DNA from: an uncultured Pseudomonadales bacterium
Lineage (GTDB): Bacteria; Pseudomonadota; Gammaproteobacteria; Pseudomonadales; Azotimanducaceae
Length of the DNA stretch: 64,000 bases
NCBI GenBank assembly: GCA_958296165.1
Contig: OY282447.1
Span: 4,997,154 to 5,061,153, forward strand
Direction of reading: 5' to 3'
The notes under the pieces: generated by a model
Database searches by the model: none
The model's input: the letters and a program-made list of their open reading frames with translations, nothing else
What the model was told of the DNA's origin: nothing
Shown here: positions 54,045-62,312 of the stretch, piece by piece
Numbering within the stretch: the stretch's first letter is position 1
How the letters are laid out: each line of letters begins with the position of its first letter
Made by a program: the position numbers and the translations under genes

Positions 54045-54473
54045 CCAACCATGCCTTACCGCCGACCACTTCGACTTGCCAGAGCCGGCGTTGCGCGAAC
54101 GCTTCCGCGACAGTGGCACCGTGAACCGCCGTCGCGTTGGCGCCACGCCGTTCTCATCCGAACGACCCTACATGGGCGGGTTTGTAGACCGCGTGGCCTA
54201 CTCGCGGTAGACGCTTGACGTGCGCTAGGTCGCGCTTGACGGCGGCGTTTCGGGGTACGTCGGCATAGGGATCGCCGAACGGCGCTTAGCGGCGCTCACA
54301 GGCGCTCTGGTGGCGCGGTCGGGTTGGTCAGTTTTGACGCGATCGTGCTGAAAAACGCCATCATGCGACGATCTGAGAGTGCTGGCGGCCACGGATGGCC
54401 ACCAAGCGCGGTTGGCGGCCACTTTCGGCGGTATGTGGCCGCGAATGCGTCGGTCGATCAAATCCAGTCGGGC
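54045..54473. other. Gene-free stretch with an inverted family B repeat
   Basis: No convincing gene is present. The segment 54262-54400 is an inverted, diverged copy of 51140-51285. A block resembling the start of family A (CTAGGTCGCGC) is at about 54224. Confidence 0.5.
54262..54400 (-). repeat. Repeat family B, inverted copy
   Basis: On the minus strand it reads GCCAGCACTCTCAGATCG, CAGCACGATCG, CCAGAGCGCCTGTGAGCGC and TAAGCGCCGTTCGGCG in the same order as the copy at 51140-51285. The two enclose the HEPN, HicB-like and prepilin-like genes. Confidence 0.65.
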
Positions 54474-54497
54474 TATACTTCACAACGGCTTTGTGAA
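54474..54497 (+). promoter_or_regulatory. -10 element abutting an operator-like dyad
   Basis: TATACT (54474-54479) runs into TTCACAA-CGGCT-TTGTGAA (54479-54497), a perfect 7-bp inverted repeat, 20 bp upstream of the small wHTH-like gene. The -35 is poor. The layout suggests an autoregulated promoter. Confidence 0.5.
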
Positions 54498-54516
54498 TAC
54501 AGAAAGAGTGCCTGTT

Positions 54517-54753
54517 ATGTCAAATCTCAGCGCCAGCGAAATGAAGTTGCTCAAAGCGGCGCTTGACGCTGGCCCCGAAGGTTTGAGCGTCCCCGGTGTT
54601 CCATCAAGTGTGGAGTACCAAGTTGCTCAAGACTTGAAACGTAGAGGCTACCTAACAGGGCGGCAGGTGCCTTTCGTAAACGAGTTGGTCGATAGGTTTG
54701 TTGGCCTGGTGCCCACTGAGCGCGGCATGATCGCACTGCGGCAACTCGGCTAG
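54517..54753 (+). CDS. Small winged-helix-like protein
   Basis: The product is 78 aa. SASEMKLLKAALDAGPEGLSV, SVEYQVAQDLKRRGYL and a C-terminal RFVGLVPTERGMIALRQLG follow the helix-helix-recognition helix-wing pattern of winged HTH domains. It probably binds DNA, perhaps its own upstream dyad. The family was not identified. Confidence 0.5.
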   Translation: MSNLSASEMKLLKAALDAGPEGLSVPGVPSSVEYQVAQDLKRRGYLTGRQVPFVNELVDRFVGLVPTERGMIALRQLG

Positions 54754-54788
54754 TCCACATCGGTGATGGGTTCGGCGGTGCTGGCCGC

Positions 54789-55052
54789 CTAATTCTCCAA
54801 CACCGCCATCCGCTCCGGGCAGTCATCCCCCATCGCGCACTGCATGACGTGGCAGCCTGCGGTGTTCTCGCCACGCGCCTGCTTGAGCGCGGCGTTGGCG
54901 GCACCGCGCGTCTTCCACCAGCGCCGCACTATGCGCTTGCTGCCGCGCTGTGCCTGCCGCTTGAGCGCGGCCTTAGTGAGCTTCACGGCGAGCATCTGGT
55001 GGCCGCGGCCACCCCAAACCGGCTGCCAAACGTGAAAATGTGTCGGAACCAT
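54789..55052 (-). CDS. Small basic protein, hypothetical
   Basis: The product is 87 aa. The central part is Arg/Lys-rich (AALKRQAQRGSKRIVRRWWKTRGAANAALKQ) and the end has two Cys (CHVMQCAMGDDC adds a third). No clear ribosome-binding site is seen. It could be a small DNA-binding protein of the replication region or a chance frame. Confidence 0.4.
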   Translation of the reverse strand: MVPTHFHVWQPVWGGRGHQMLAVKLTKAALKRQAQRGSKRIVRRWWKTRGAANAALKQARGENTAGCHVMQCAMGDDCPERMAVLEN

Positions 55053-55163
55053 GCCGCGTTTTTAGCACAGTCGTGCCAAAAGTGGCTGCGTAGCACGACC
55101 AAGGCCGTTTGCCACGGCGTCTTCGATGAGCCACGGGCTCCCTGCGCACCCGCCACCCCAATC

Positions 55164-55203
55164 GCCAAGCGTGTGTGTAGCACCTTCAGGTGCGTACACA
55201 CAC
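55164..55203. terminator. Long imperfect hairpin of GT/CA repeats
   Basis: CGTGTGTGTAGCACC and GGTGCGTACACACACACG pair around TTCA with a one-base bulge and slippage in the CA run. It lies between the putative origin repeats and the basic-protein gene. It may act as a terminator or origin structure. Confidence 0.45.
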
Positions 55204-55228
55204 ACGCCTTGGCCCTTGAGACTAACCC

Positions 55229-55390
55229 TCAAGGGTTACTCAAGGGCAGTTCAAGGGCGGACTCGCGGTCTAACACGGATTCCCAAGCGGGGCCTACGTT
55301 TGCGGCGGCGTGGACGCTATCAAAGGTTTCACCATGACACGCCTTGGGTTTCACCATGACACGGGCTAAGGTTGCGCGATGACACGGGCT
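55229..55390. other. Putative replication origin: two sets of direct repeats
   Basis: TCAAGGG recurs at 55229, 55240 and 55251, an 11-bp period, preceded by an inverted CCCTTGAG (55213-55220). Further along, GGTTTCACCATGACACG occurs at 55325 and 55347, and ATGACACGGGCT again at 55379, a spacing of 22-23 bp as in plasmid iterons. The last repeat overlaps the 3' end of the adjacent replication gene. Confidence 0.5.
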
Positions 55391-56940
55391 GCGTCGGTCG
55401 GCAATTGCTGTGGGTGGCGCGCGAAGATGCGCCAGTGGTTGCCGTCTCTGTGCATCTCTATCACTCCGTCGTTGTGAAGATGCTCGAAGGCCGCGAGGGC
55501 GCGGTGGCGATGAACTTTGTTCGACGGGTCCATTCCCGCCATCCTAGTGAGATCGTGCTTGCTATAACTTCGGACGAACTGCGCCGCGGGATTCGCAACC
55601 TGCTTACCGTGATCGCGTTTCACGCGCCCCTTCCTGCGCAAGGTTTTCCCATCGGCATCGCGCACCGGGGCACCTATGGTGCGCGTGATCGCCGACCCCT
55701 TGTGCGCCGACACGTCAAGGGCGGCCTGCGAAGCTAGGTAGGCGCAAAAGATCGGTGCGCTCACCTTGCCATACGCACACATGGTGGGCCAGTCGATCTT
55801 GATGCCGTGTGCCGCCGATGGCGGAACCATGACAGCAAACCGCACCAGCGGATCGGTCGGCACCAGAGGAATCACGGGCACCGACATGATCTGTACGCTG
55901 CCGATGCCGGGTACCGCCACGGCGTTCAAGCCGTTGCGGATGGCGAACAACGCCTCTGGGAGCTTGTGCCAGTCTCGGCGCTTGTTTTGCCACTCATCGC
56001 CATGCAGCCACCGAATCACATCAGCGGTTGGTATGTCGAGCGTGTGCCACTGGCCGTCGCGTTGTGCAACGCCCAAATGCAACAAAGCGCCGATGAAAAG
56101 ACGCAGTTCCCACGGTGCCCCCTTGCCCCTGCGCATGGTCGTGCCGCCGACTGCTTGAAACAACCGCACCAACCAAAACGCATCCCCTTTGGGCGCAATC
56201 GCAGACGGCAAAAGTTCCAACTGGTTGCTGGACTCGTCGATGTCGGCCCCGCCGTACATCCTTGGCAGCACAGGCAGAGTGTCCACTTCGCCCTTCGTGA
56301 CACGCGCCAACCGCGGGATGCTGCCTTTGTTCTTCGGCACAAACGGCTCGGCCTTCCGCGGCGATCTTTGCCACATGTCGATGAGCGTCTGCGCATAGTG
56401 CGGGATCGGCTCCATCTTCATGGACTCGTCGGCCTGTTCCTCTGTGAACTCATCAAGCCTCCCGCCCGCCGCTTGCATCTCCCACGCCCGCCTGGTCGCC
56501 TTCCAGTGCCGTTCCGCCTTGGCGTTCACATCCGCTCGCGTCGTCTCCCACATCATCCACTGAGCGTGGAATCGCTCTATTGTTTCTTTGATGTCCGGTG
56601 CGGACATGCATACTTCCTCGCAGTGCGGTGCTTCGCGCCTGATGTAGTGGAGTCCAACGCCCGCCATCCCCGCGAAGTGCCGCATCATGCGCATCGCGAA
56701 ACCGATGCTCCGCTCCATCTCGTCGTTGGCATGCAAGACGTCCTGATGGCCGCCAGACTCCGTTGGCGCGGCGTACATGACGTTCGAGTACCCGACGAAC
56801 TCCGCCAGGTCATGTGGCGACGGGATCATGTTGGACGGGCAGTTCTTCCCCGTTTCGTTGTTGCCGTGCCAGTTCCACCAGCACCGCCTAGCCAGCACGT
56901 CGACGATCTCTGCGAAGGTATTAGCGTCTTCCAGCTTCAT
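55366..56940 (-). CDS. Putative replication protein of the element
   Basis: The product is 524 aa. No strong family signature is seen. Residues about 200-480 resemble plasmid/phage Rep proteins with winged-helix content, containing a basic segment DGKTLRRKGRVKRDHGKQ and a C-terminal HRALAAFEHLHNDGVIEMHRDGNHWRIF that looks like a winged helix. It is overlapped by the helicase stop/start (ATGA at 56937-56940) and sits beside the iteron-like repeats. A role in origin recognition is inferred from context. Confidence 0.55.
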   Translation of the reverse strand: MKLEDANTFAEIVDVLARRCWWNWHGNNETGKNCPSNMIPSPHDLAEFVGYSNVMYAAPTESGGHQDVLHANDEMERSIGFAMRMMRHFAGMAGVGLHYIRREAPHCEEVCMSAPDIKETIERFHAQWMMWETTRADVNAKAERHWKATRRAWEMQAAGGRLDEFTEEQADESMKMEPIPHYAQTLIDMWQRSPRKAEPFVPKNKGSIPRLARVTKGEVDTLPVLPRMYGGADIDESSNQLELLPSAIAPKGDAFWLVRLFQAVGGTTMRRGKGAPWELRLFIGALLHLGVAQRDGQWHTLDIPTADVIRWLHGDEWQNKRRDWHKLPEALFAIRNGLNAVAVPGIGSVQIMSVPVIPLVPTDPLVRFAVMVPPSAAHGIKIDWPTMCAYGKVSAPIFCAYLASQAALDVSAHKGSAITRTIGAPVRDADGKTLRRKGRVKRDHGKQVANPAAQFVRSYSKHDLTRMAGMDPSNKVHRHRALAAFEHLHNDGVIEMHRDGNHWRIFARHPQQLPTDAARVIAQP

Positions 56941-59651
56941 TGCGCGAAGTCCGGCACGCTCTCGTCCGTGTGCCCTGCTGTGCCGTTGCGTTCGTGGTCG
57001 GCATCCTTCGCCTTACCACCGCGTTTCACGGCGTCGAACGCGGTTGCGACGTCCGCGGCCCAGATGCCCATGCCGTGGTTCGTCACGAGCCAGATGGGGG
57101 CCTGTCGCATAGAGTGGTTCCTCTTCGCGAGCTCTAGCACAGGCACTCGCCTGCACTCGCGCTCGTCGGACTCCATTTGCTGCTTCGTGGGGCCGCCTTC
57201 CAATGCTGTGTATTGGCCGTCTTCGAGCATTACCCAGCGCATTCGCATCGTCATGCCAGCGCGCGCCGCTCCTGCCCATGAAGACGAACCGCTGAAGTCC
57301 GCGCCGGACTTCGGGGGATGCGCGATCAGCAACACGGCTACGTTGTTTCGCTGCGCCCATGCCCCCCAGCTGCGCAGAAACGCCGCAACGTGGGCGCGGG
57401 AGTTCTCGGACGACGAGTACAAGTTTGCCAGTGGATCGAGCACCAGCAACCCGACCCCCATTTGCTCGCAGTAGTCCCGGACTTGCTGGCCGAGCGCAGT
57501 TAGTTCACCCGCTGTCTCGATGTGTTCTGACCCCCCCTTCCTCGGCCCCCAGAGCGCCCCGCGCGCTTGGTAGAAGTCGACCCGTCCCAGGCCGTCCGCT
57601 AGGCCGCCCAAGCCGTTGTTGGTGGCGGTTGTAATCTCCGGCTCCCGGTCATCCGCTCGAATCTTGTCGAACGTTTTGGCGATCTGACGAATGCGCCACG
57701 CCGCTATGTCCTGCGAGTCTTCCGCGTTGACGATGCACGTCAACAACGGGCGACGCGTGCGTCTGTGTTTGAGTGTTCGCACCCGCACCCCCTTTCCTTT
57801 GGTGCGCAGCGGCAAAGGCGGGACGCCCCACGCACTCTGGCGCACACTCACCCCCATCGCGAGTTGCAGAACCAGGCGCGACTTGCCAACGCCACCTGCG
57901 CCGGCAAGAATCGTCACGGTGCCCTTCGGTATCCACCCATCCAATATCCACTCGACCGGCCGGGTTTCGCGCCTGTAGCGCTCCCACGACGACCCTGTGT
58001 GCGCAGCGTCGTCGTGTTCCGCCCACAAGTCGTCTAGGTTCGAGCGGTGCTCCGCTACGGCGTCCCCTGTCGTCGGAGTTAGGAACGTCGCTCGACGAAG
58101 GGCGGCGTCCACTCGCTCAGTCCGATCTCCCAACAATTCTGCCGCCTTTTGTTCGGCTCTACGCAACGCGGCCGGGGTGGGGTTTGGGCCTGCCAACGAC
58201 TCGATCAAGCCCTGCTTTTCGGTCATCAGTTCGTCGCGGATGGCAGTGATGCCCGCCACCGCCTTCACCCTAGCGGCCGCCATCGCTGTGGTTCGCTGGC
58301 CAAGCGCCCGGTCGAACTGCGCTTCAAGCCCTTCGTCGCGCTTGGCCTGCGCCAGCTTGCCCTCGATCTTCCGCAATTCGCTCTGGGCTTTGCGCTGCAC
58401 CCGGTCGATCTCGCCTTGCGCGGCGTCCACGATGTCGGTTAGCTCGTCTCGCGCTTCAATGCCTTTGCGCAAGTGGTCGAGCGCAGCGGCCCTCTCCCGC
58501 GCATCGCCCCGTTGAATAGCGGCGTAGGCCGCTTTGTCGTCCCCGAACGTCAACTGCCGCCTGCGGCCCTTCGGCAACGGATTGTCGCCTTTGCCAACGT
58601 GCTGTTTCACCAAGTTGACCCAGGCGCCTGGCCCCCACTTTTGGAGACCCTGCCCGTCGTCCCACTTCCGCGCAAAGTTCTCCCTGTCCGCAGCAGTCGG
58701 GAATCGCCCATCCGATTCAAGGCGGTCCAGCCACACGCGCTTCACCGTCACGTCGCCGGCCACGTACTGACTGAGTGCCCACGTGATGCCTGACGCCGAC
58801 TGGTATGTCCCGTTGCCGGCGGAGTAGGGGCCGCCAATCAGTCCTTGACGGATGGCCTTGATCGAGCCAGCCACACGGTCGGCCAACGGCGGCTGCACAT
58901 AGCCGTCGTCTTGCGTTGCTGCCTGCGTGCTTGCCGATGGCGAGTCGTCGGTGTCCACGCGCTCGGCTGCCAGCCGCATGGCCGTGCTGTTCGGTCTGAA
59001 CCGCAAGTCCGGGTCATGCGACAGGAACGCGGCGCGAACCCTGTCTGACGTGGCATCGAAGTGCCCTGCGTGATCCAAGGCAATGGCTTCCGCCGCGGCC
59101 TGGTAGGTGTCCGTGTGCTGCTGCTTCGACATAGGGGCGCTCGTGAAGCGCACCAGTCCGTGAACACCCAAGCCGCTCGAACTAACCCACGCCGCGCATA
59201 TGCGTTCGTCGGCAAACAGTTCGTCGCGCAACTCGGCCGCGTCGCAAGCCTCTTTGCTGTCGGGTTCATAGTCGAAGAAAGCTAGGCCCGTGTGGTCGAC
59301 GAAGTAGTCTTCGATGCGCCGGTCGCCCTCGATGCGCCCCGCGAAGATGACGGCGGGGAGTTTCTTCTTCGCGGCTTCCTGTTCATCGCCGCCGTCTGCC
59401 ATTTTTCGGATGGCCGCCACGGCCGCTGCTCGAGACTCCGGGGGATCGGCGATGGCCTCGAGAGCGTCGGCTACGGTGCATTCGCTGTAGTGGTCCGACC
59501 ACAATGAGCCTTTGGCCGGGTCGTTCGATGCACGGATGTTCGTGGTGTAGCCAATCGTCGCGTTCAGCCACGAGTGCTTCGATGCAGCCTCAATTGTCTC
59601 GACAACGCTCAGCGGCACCAGAGCGTCAGGGGACTTCTCATGCGCGACCAT
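56937..59651 (-). CDS. Primase-RecA-like helicase fusion of the element (RepA/AAA_25 type)
   Basis: The product is 904 aa from the ATG at 59651 (AGGTGA upstream). The N-terminal part to about 215 resembles BT4734/VirE-type primase-associated domains (GLAFFDYEPDS, WVSSSGLGVHGLVRF, HFDATSDRVRAAFLSHDPDL). A linker and coiled coil (about 350-480) follow, then a hexameric RecA-like ATPase with Walker A GAGGVGKS near 582 and a Walker B strand GVGLLVLDPLANLYSS, then VAVLLIAHPPKSG. Such proteins unwind and may prime plasmid origins. The start lies 5 bp from the alpA stop. Confidence 0.75.
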   Translation of the reverse strand: MVAHEKSPDALVPLSVVETIEAASKHSWLNATIGYTTNIRASNDPAKGSLWSDHYSECTVADALEAIADPPESRAAAVAAIRKMADGGDEQEAAKKKLPAVIFAGRIEGDRRIEDYFVDHTGLAFFDYEPDSKEACDAAELRDELFADERICAAWVSSSGLGVHGLVRFTSAPMSKQQHTDTYQAAAEAIALDHAGHFDATSDRVRAAFLSHDPDLRFRPNSTAMRLAAERVDTDDSPSASTQAATQDDGYVQPPLADRVAGSIKAIRQGLIGGPYSAGNGTYQSASGITWALSQYVAGDVTVKRVWLDRLESDGRFPTAADRENFARKWDDGQGLQKWGPGAWVNLVKQHVGKGDNPLPKGRRRQLTFGDDKAAYAAIQRGDARERAAALDHLRKGIEARDELTDIVDAAQGEIDRVQRKAQSELRKIEGKLAQAKRDEGLEAQFDRALGQRTTAMAAARVKAVAGITAIRDELMTEKQGLIESLAGPNPTPAALRRAEQKAAELLGDRTERVDAALRRATFLTPTTGDAVAEHRSNLDDLWAEHDDAAHTGSSWERYRRETRPVEWILDGWIPKGTVTILAGAGGVGKSRLVLQLAMGVSVRQSAWGVPPLPLRTKGKGVRVRTLKHRRTRRPLLTCIVNAEDSQDIAAWRIRQIAKTFDKIRADDREPEITTATNNGLGGLADGLGRVDFYQARGALWGPRKGGSEHIETAGELTALGQQVRDYCEQMGVGLLVLDPLANLYSSSENSRAHVAAFLRSWGAWAQRNNVAVLLIAHPPKSGADFSGSSSWAGAARAGMTMRMRWVMLEDGQYTALEGGPTKQQMESDERECRRVPVLELAKRNHSMRQAPIWLVTNHGMGIWAADVATAFDAVKRGGKAKDADHERNGTAGHTDESVPDFAQ

Positions 59652-59655
59652 CGCA

Positions 59656-59919
59656 TCACCTGCCCGTCCCGGATTGCCATCCAGCGCCCCTTGCATTCGC
59701 GCTCGGCCGCTGGACGACAGGGCGACTCCGCGCCCACCGCACCACGTCGATCCGGCGCCACCTTATCGCGCGGGTCGTCACCCGGACCGGCGCTGGAAAG
59801 CTGGCGTCCGTCGCGATCAATGAATAGATGGTGCTGCGGCCGAGTCCGAGCGTCCGGCAGACGTCCGGCAGACGCAGGAGCTCTGGTAAGGGTTGGGGTG
59901 TGGGAGTTGGAGTGTCCAC
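59656..59919 (-). CDS. AlpA-like regulator/excisionase, second copy
   Basis: The product is 87 aa from the GTG at 59919, which has AGGAGAG about 7 bp upstream. The HTH is LLRLPDVCRTLGLGRSTIYSLIATD, followed by FPAPVRVTTRAIRWRRIDVVRWA, the AlpA pattern also seen at 50021. It is first in an alpA-helicase-rep operon and lies near the integrase, fitting a role in excision or replication control. Confidence 0.8.
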   Translation of the reverse strand: MDTPTPTPQPLPELLRLPDVCRTLGLGRSTIYSLIATDASFPAPVRVTTRAIRWRRIDVVRWARSRPVVQRPSANARGAGWQSGTGR

Positions 59920-60230
59920 GGCTATCTCTCCTCTCAAGGTGATGATTGCGATGGAAACCCCCGAGACCCTGTGGCCGCTGTCGACGAGCTGACGACATGG
60001 GGCGGGTAGCAATGTAAACCCCGTGGGTCGACGTCAGCTCGTCGACCGGCACTGGGTGGTCAGGCATAGCCCCTACTTGGCCGGCCTGAATGGACACAGA
60101 ACTTCGCCTACTCTACCGAACCGCCGGGATTAAGTCAACACTTTCTAGGACGCCCTCAGGGCGATTGCATTAGGACATAAAATGTCGTCTCGTCGCCCAA
60201 AAGGCACGCCGAACAGTGGCAAGCGACCCC
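59920..60230. other. Leader and regulatory region between alpA and integrase
   Basis: No gene is seen. It holds the large hairpin at 59980-60046. GGGCGATTGCAT near 60161 faces its inverted partner ATGCAATCGCCC near 60327, inside the integrase 3' end, with TAGGACGCCCT beside both. This is a likely site for regulatory or recombination-protein binding. Confidence 0.45.
59980..60046 (-). promoter_or_regulatory. Strong nested hairpin in the alpA-rep leader
   Basis: GTCGACGAGCTGACG (59980-59994) and CGTCAGCTCGTCGAC (60032-60046) form a perfect 15-bp stem. Within it CATGGGG and CCCCGTG pair again. It is 60-130 bp upstream of the alpA start, so it may attenuate or gate the replication operon. Confidence 0.55.
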
Positions 60231-61562
60231 TCAAAACCGTCTTGTCAGCCCCATTTCGGGCATTTTGGAGGTGAAATCGGCCCCGGCCGGGGGCTGTTTG
60301 GCCACATAACCCACCAAAGATTCCCAAATGCAATCGCCCTGGGACGCCCTAGGACGCCCTTCGCCGATGGCGACCACCTCGCCGGGTTTGTCGTCAATGT
60401 AGGCCGCCCACCGTTCCATGAGCGTGCGACGCTTGCCGAACAGGTCGCTTCGCGCGTAGGCGGCTTCGGCCTGGTTGCGGATGGTGTGGGCGAGGGCCGC
60501 CTCCATCACGGCATGCGGCGTGTTTGTCCGTTCGGCACCCCAGTCCCTGAAACTCGACCTAAACCCATGCGGCACCGCGGCGATGCCAAGCGTGCGCAGC
60601 AGCTTGCTGATGACGTTGTCGCCCATCACGCGCCCCTGCGTCGAGGGGAAGACGAGATCGGCGGACGCCGCAGTGCGCGGGATCGCCCGCGCCTTCTCGA
60701 GCACGGCGAGCGCCTGCCGCGACAGCGGCACTCTGTGTTCAGTCTTCGCCTTCATGCGCTCGGCCGGGATCGTCCACGCGTCGCCGTCCATTTCAGACCA
60801 CGTGGCGCCGCGCACTTCGCCGCTTCGACAGGCGGTCAACACGATGAACTCAAACGCCAGCTTGGTCGCCGGCCAAGCGCCGCTCGCCCGCACCGTCGAG
60901 AGAGCAGCGGCAACTTCCGTGTGCGGCAGCGCGCGATGGTGCCGCTTGGGCTTGCCATCGCCTCGCGGGAGCGCCTGCAGCACCGCAGGGCCGGCGGGAT
61001 CGTCGCCGCGGTAGCCCTGCGCAACCGACCACTTCATCACCGCCGAAATCCTCTGCCGCACGCGGCTCGCGGTCTCGCGCTTGCCGGTCCAGATCGGCAG
61101 CACCGCAGCCATCACGTCGGCGCTGGTGATCTTGTCCACGCGCTTGGTGCCGAGCATCGGAAAGGCGTAGGTCGCCAGCGATGACTCCCACTGGCGGCGA
61201 GACTTTCCCGCATCCTTCCAGCTGCCGGCCTGGATGTCGATTACCTTGCCGGCCGCCGTGGTGAAGTCGGGGATGTCGTGCCTTTCGCGCAGCGCCAGCG
61301 GATCGCCACCCTGTCTGGCTAGCGCTCGGTTCTCGTGAGCCATCTGCCGAGCCGCCTTAAGGCTCACGAGCGGGTAGCCGCCGAGGCCAAATGTGCGCCG
61401 CCGACCGTGGATCACGATCCGCTGCACCCAGCTCCTCGTGCCGCTCGGCTGGATGCACAACATCAGGCCGTTTCCATCCGAGTGGCGCTCGGCGGAGCGG
61501 GTTTTTCCGGTGTGTTTGGCCGCTCGGACGAAGGCGGGAGAGAGCTTGTTGGCGACCGTCAT
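60231..61562 (-). CDS. int: Tyrosine integrase (DUF4102/P4-type)
   Basis: The product is 443 aa. The N-terminal arm-binding DUF4102 domain (RHSDGNGLMLCIQPSGTRSWVQR, GLGGYPLVSLKAAR) is followed by a core-binding domain and a catalytic domain. Visible catalytic residues are R246 (TACRSGEVRG), H332 and R335 (PHGFRSSFRDW), H359 (LAHTIRN) and Y369. It lies 170 bp from the right end. P4-type integrases commonly use tRNA genes, but the junctions here show insertion within jetD. Confidence 0.93.
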   Translation of the reverse strand: MTVANKLSPAFVRAAKHTGKTRSAERHSDGNGLMLCIQPSGTRSWVQRIVIHGRRRTFGLGGYPLVSLKAARQMAHENRALARQGGDPLALRERHDIPDFTTAAGKVIDIQAGSWKDAGKSRRQWESSLATYAFPMLGTKRVDKITSADVMAAVLPIWTGKRETASRVRQRISAVMKWSVAQGYRGDDPAGPAVLQALPRGDGKPKRHHRALPHTEVAAALSTVRASGAWPATKLAFEFIVLTACRSGEVRGATWSEMDGDAWTIPAERMKAKTEHRVPLSRQALAVLEKARAIPRTAASADLVFPSTQGRVMGDNVISKLLRTLGIAAVPHGFRSSFRDWGAERTNTPHAVMEAALAHTIRNQAEAAYARSDLFGKRRTLMERWAAYIDDKPGEVVAIGEGRPRASQGDCIWESLVGYVAKQPPAGADFTSKMPEMGLTRRF

Positions 61563-61731
61563 AACGTATGCCTTTTTGTACCATGAATTGAGCCATTTTA
61601 TCGCGGATGCCCTAGGATGTCAATGGATGCCAGCGAACATCATGACCGACGTTTCGCAAGAAATATCAAACATTTATATCGTATATGACGAACGTACAAG
61701 GTGCTTGGCGGACAATGCAACAGCGGACAGA
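61563..61731. other. Right end of the element, AT-rich
   Basis: This is the integrase promoter and attP-arm region. The stretch around 61660-61690 is AT-rich and distinct from its surroundings. The jetD 5' frame continues through it to a stop at 61674, adding 19 foreign residues. Confidence 0.5.
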
Positions 61732-61741
61732 AATTCCGCCA
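61732..61741. other. attR core of the element
   Basis: AATTCCGCCA joins the jetD 5' half (right) to element DNA (left). Beyond the core, CTG and GCTG triplets are still shared with the jetD side at attL, as expected if attP imitates the target. Confidence 0.85.
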
Positions 61742-62312
61742 ACACCACGCGGTGATCCTCGAGGAACCGACAATCCACGCCTAACACTTCAACCTGACGT
61801 AGGTACACGCCCGGGCGCGGATGGACTTGCAGCCACGCGGTCGCGTCCAAGAGGCTCTGCCAGCGCTCGGCCACGCGCAGCGCACGAAGCGGCCGCCTGC
61901 CCAGCCAAGGCAGGAGCCGCGGCTGCTGGCGCTGCGTTAGCGCGACAACGCGCCGGAACAGATCGGCTTGATCGCCCTTGCCGATCAACGCCACGGCGTC
62001 CTCGGCGCTATCCACCCAAACGTGATGCGGCACGGTGTGTACGCCGAGCAGCGGATGCTTGAGCTCGCGCGTTGTCACGCGCACATGAGCCATGTCGCGC
62101 AGCGCCAAGCCCCAGCTGCGCACTTCGCCAAGGCGGCTTACGAACTCGCCTGAGGTAGGGCGCTTCAACAGCAGGCGGTACGGGAAAAAGCCGCTCTTGC
62201 GCACCATCTCGGCGAGGATTACGCCGCGACTCCATATTCTCCGCACTTGGTCCTTCACGTCCGCCGGCGTAGACCATTTGACCGACCGACTGACTACGGC
62301 GTGTCCTGGCAT
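61732..62312 (-). pseudogene. jetD: 5' half of the JetD-like gene (DUF3322 part)
   Basis: About 193 codons from the ATG at 62312, which is preceded by GGAGGA. The DUF3322 landmarks are WSTPADVKDQVRRIWSRG, FPYRLLLKRPTSGEF, LPWLGRRPLRAL and WLQVHPRPGVYLRQV, ending CRFLEDHRVVLAE at the att core. Read through to the half at 37103-37752, it gives VLAELLDAALLPGSID, the normal JetD sequence at this place, in frame. With the 19-residue element tail it could be expressed as a fragment ending at 61674. Confidence 0.9.

Larger units (their letters stand above)
37743..61741. mobile_element. 24-kb integrative, mobilizable, plasmid-like element inserted in jetD
   Basis: The ends are defined by the 10-bp direct repeat AATTCCGCCA at both junctions, each lying inside a separated half of jetD. 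Within it are a tyrosine integrase beside the right end, an AlpA-like regulator, primase/helicase and replication genes, iteron-like repeats, a MobV relaxase and about 20 cargo genes. No conjugation (type IV secretion) genes are present, so transfer would need a helper. Much of 44-54 kb is repeat-rich and contains gene fragments, indicating repeated acquisition and decay. Confidence 0.88.
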
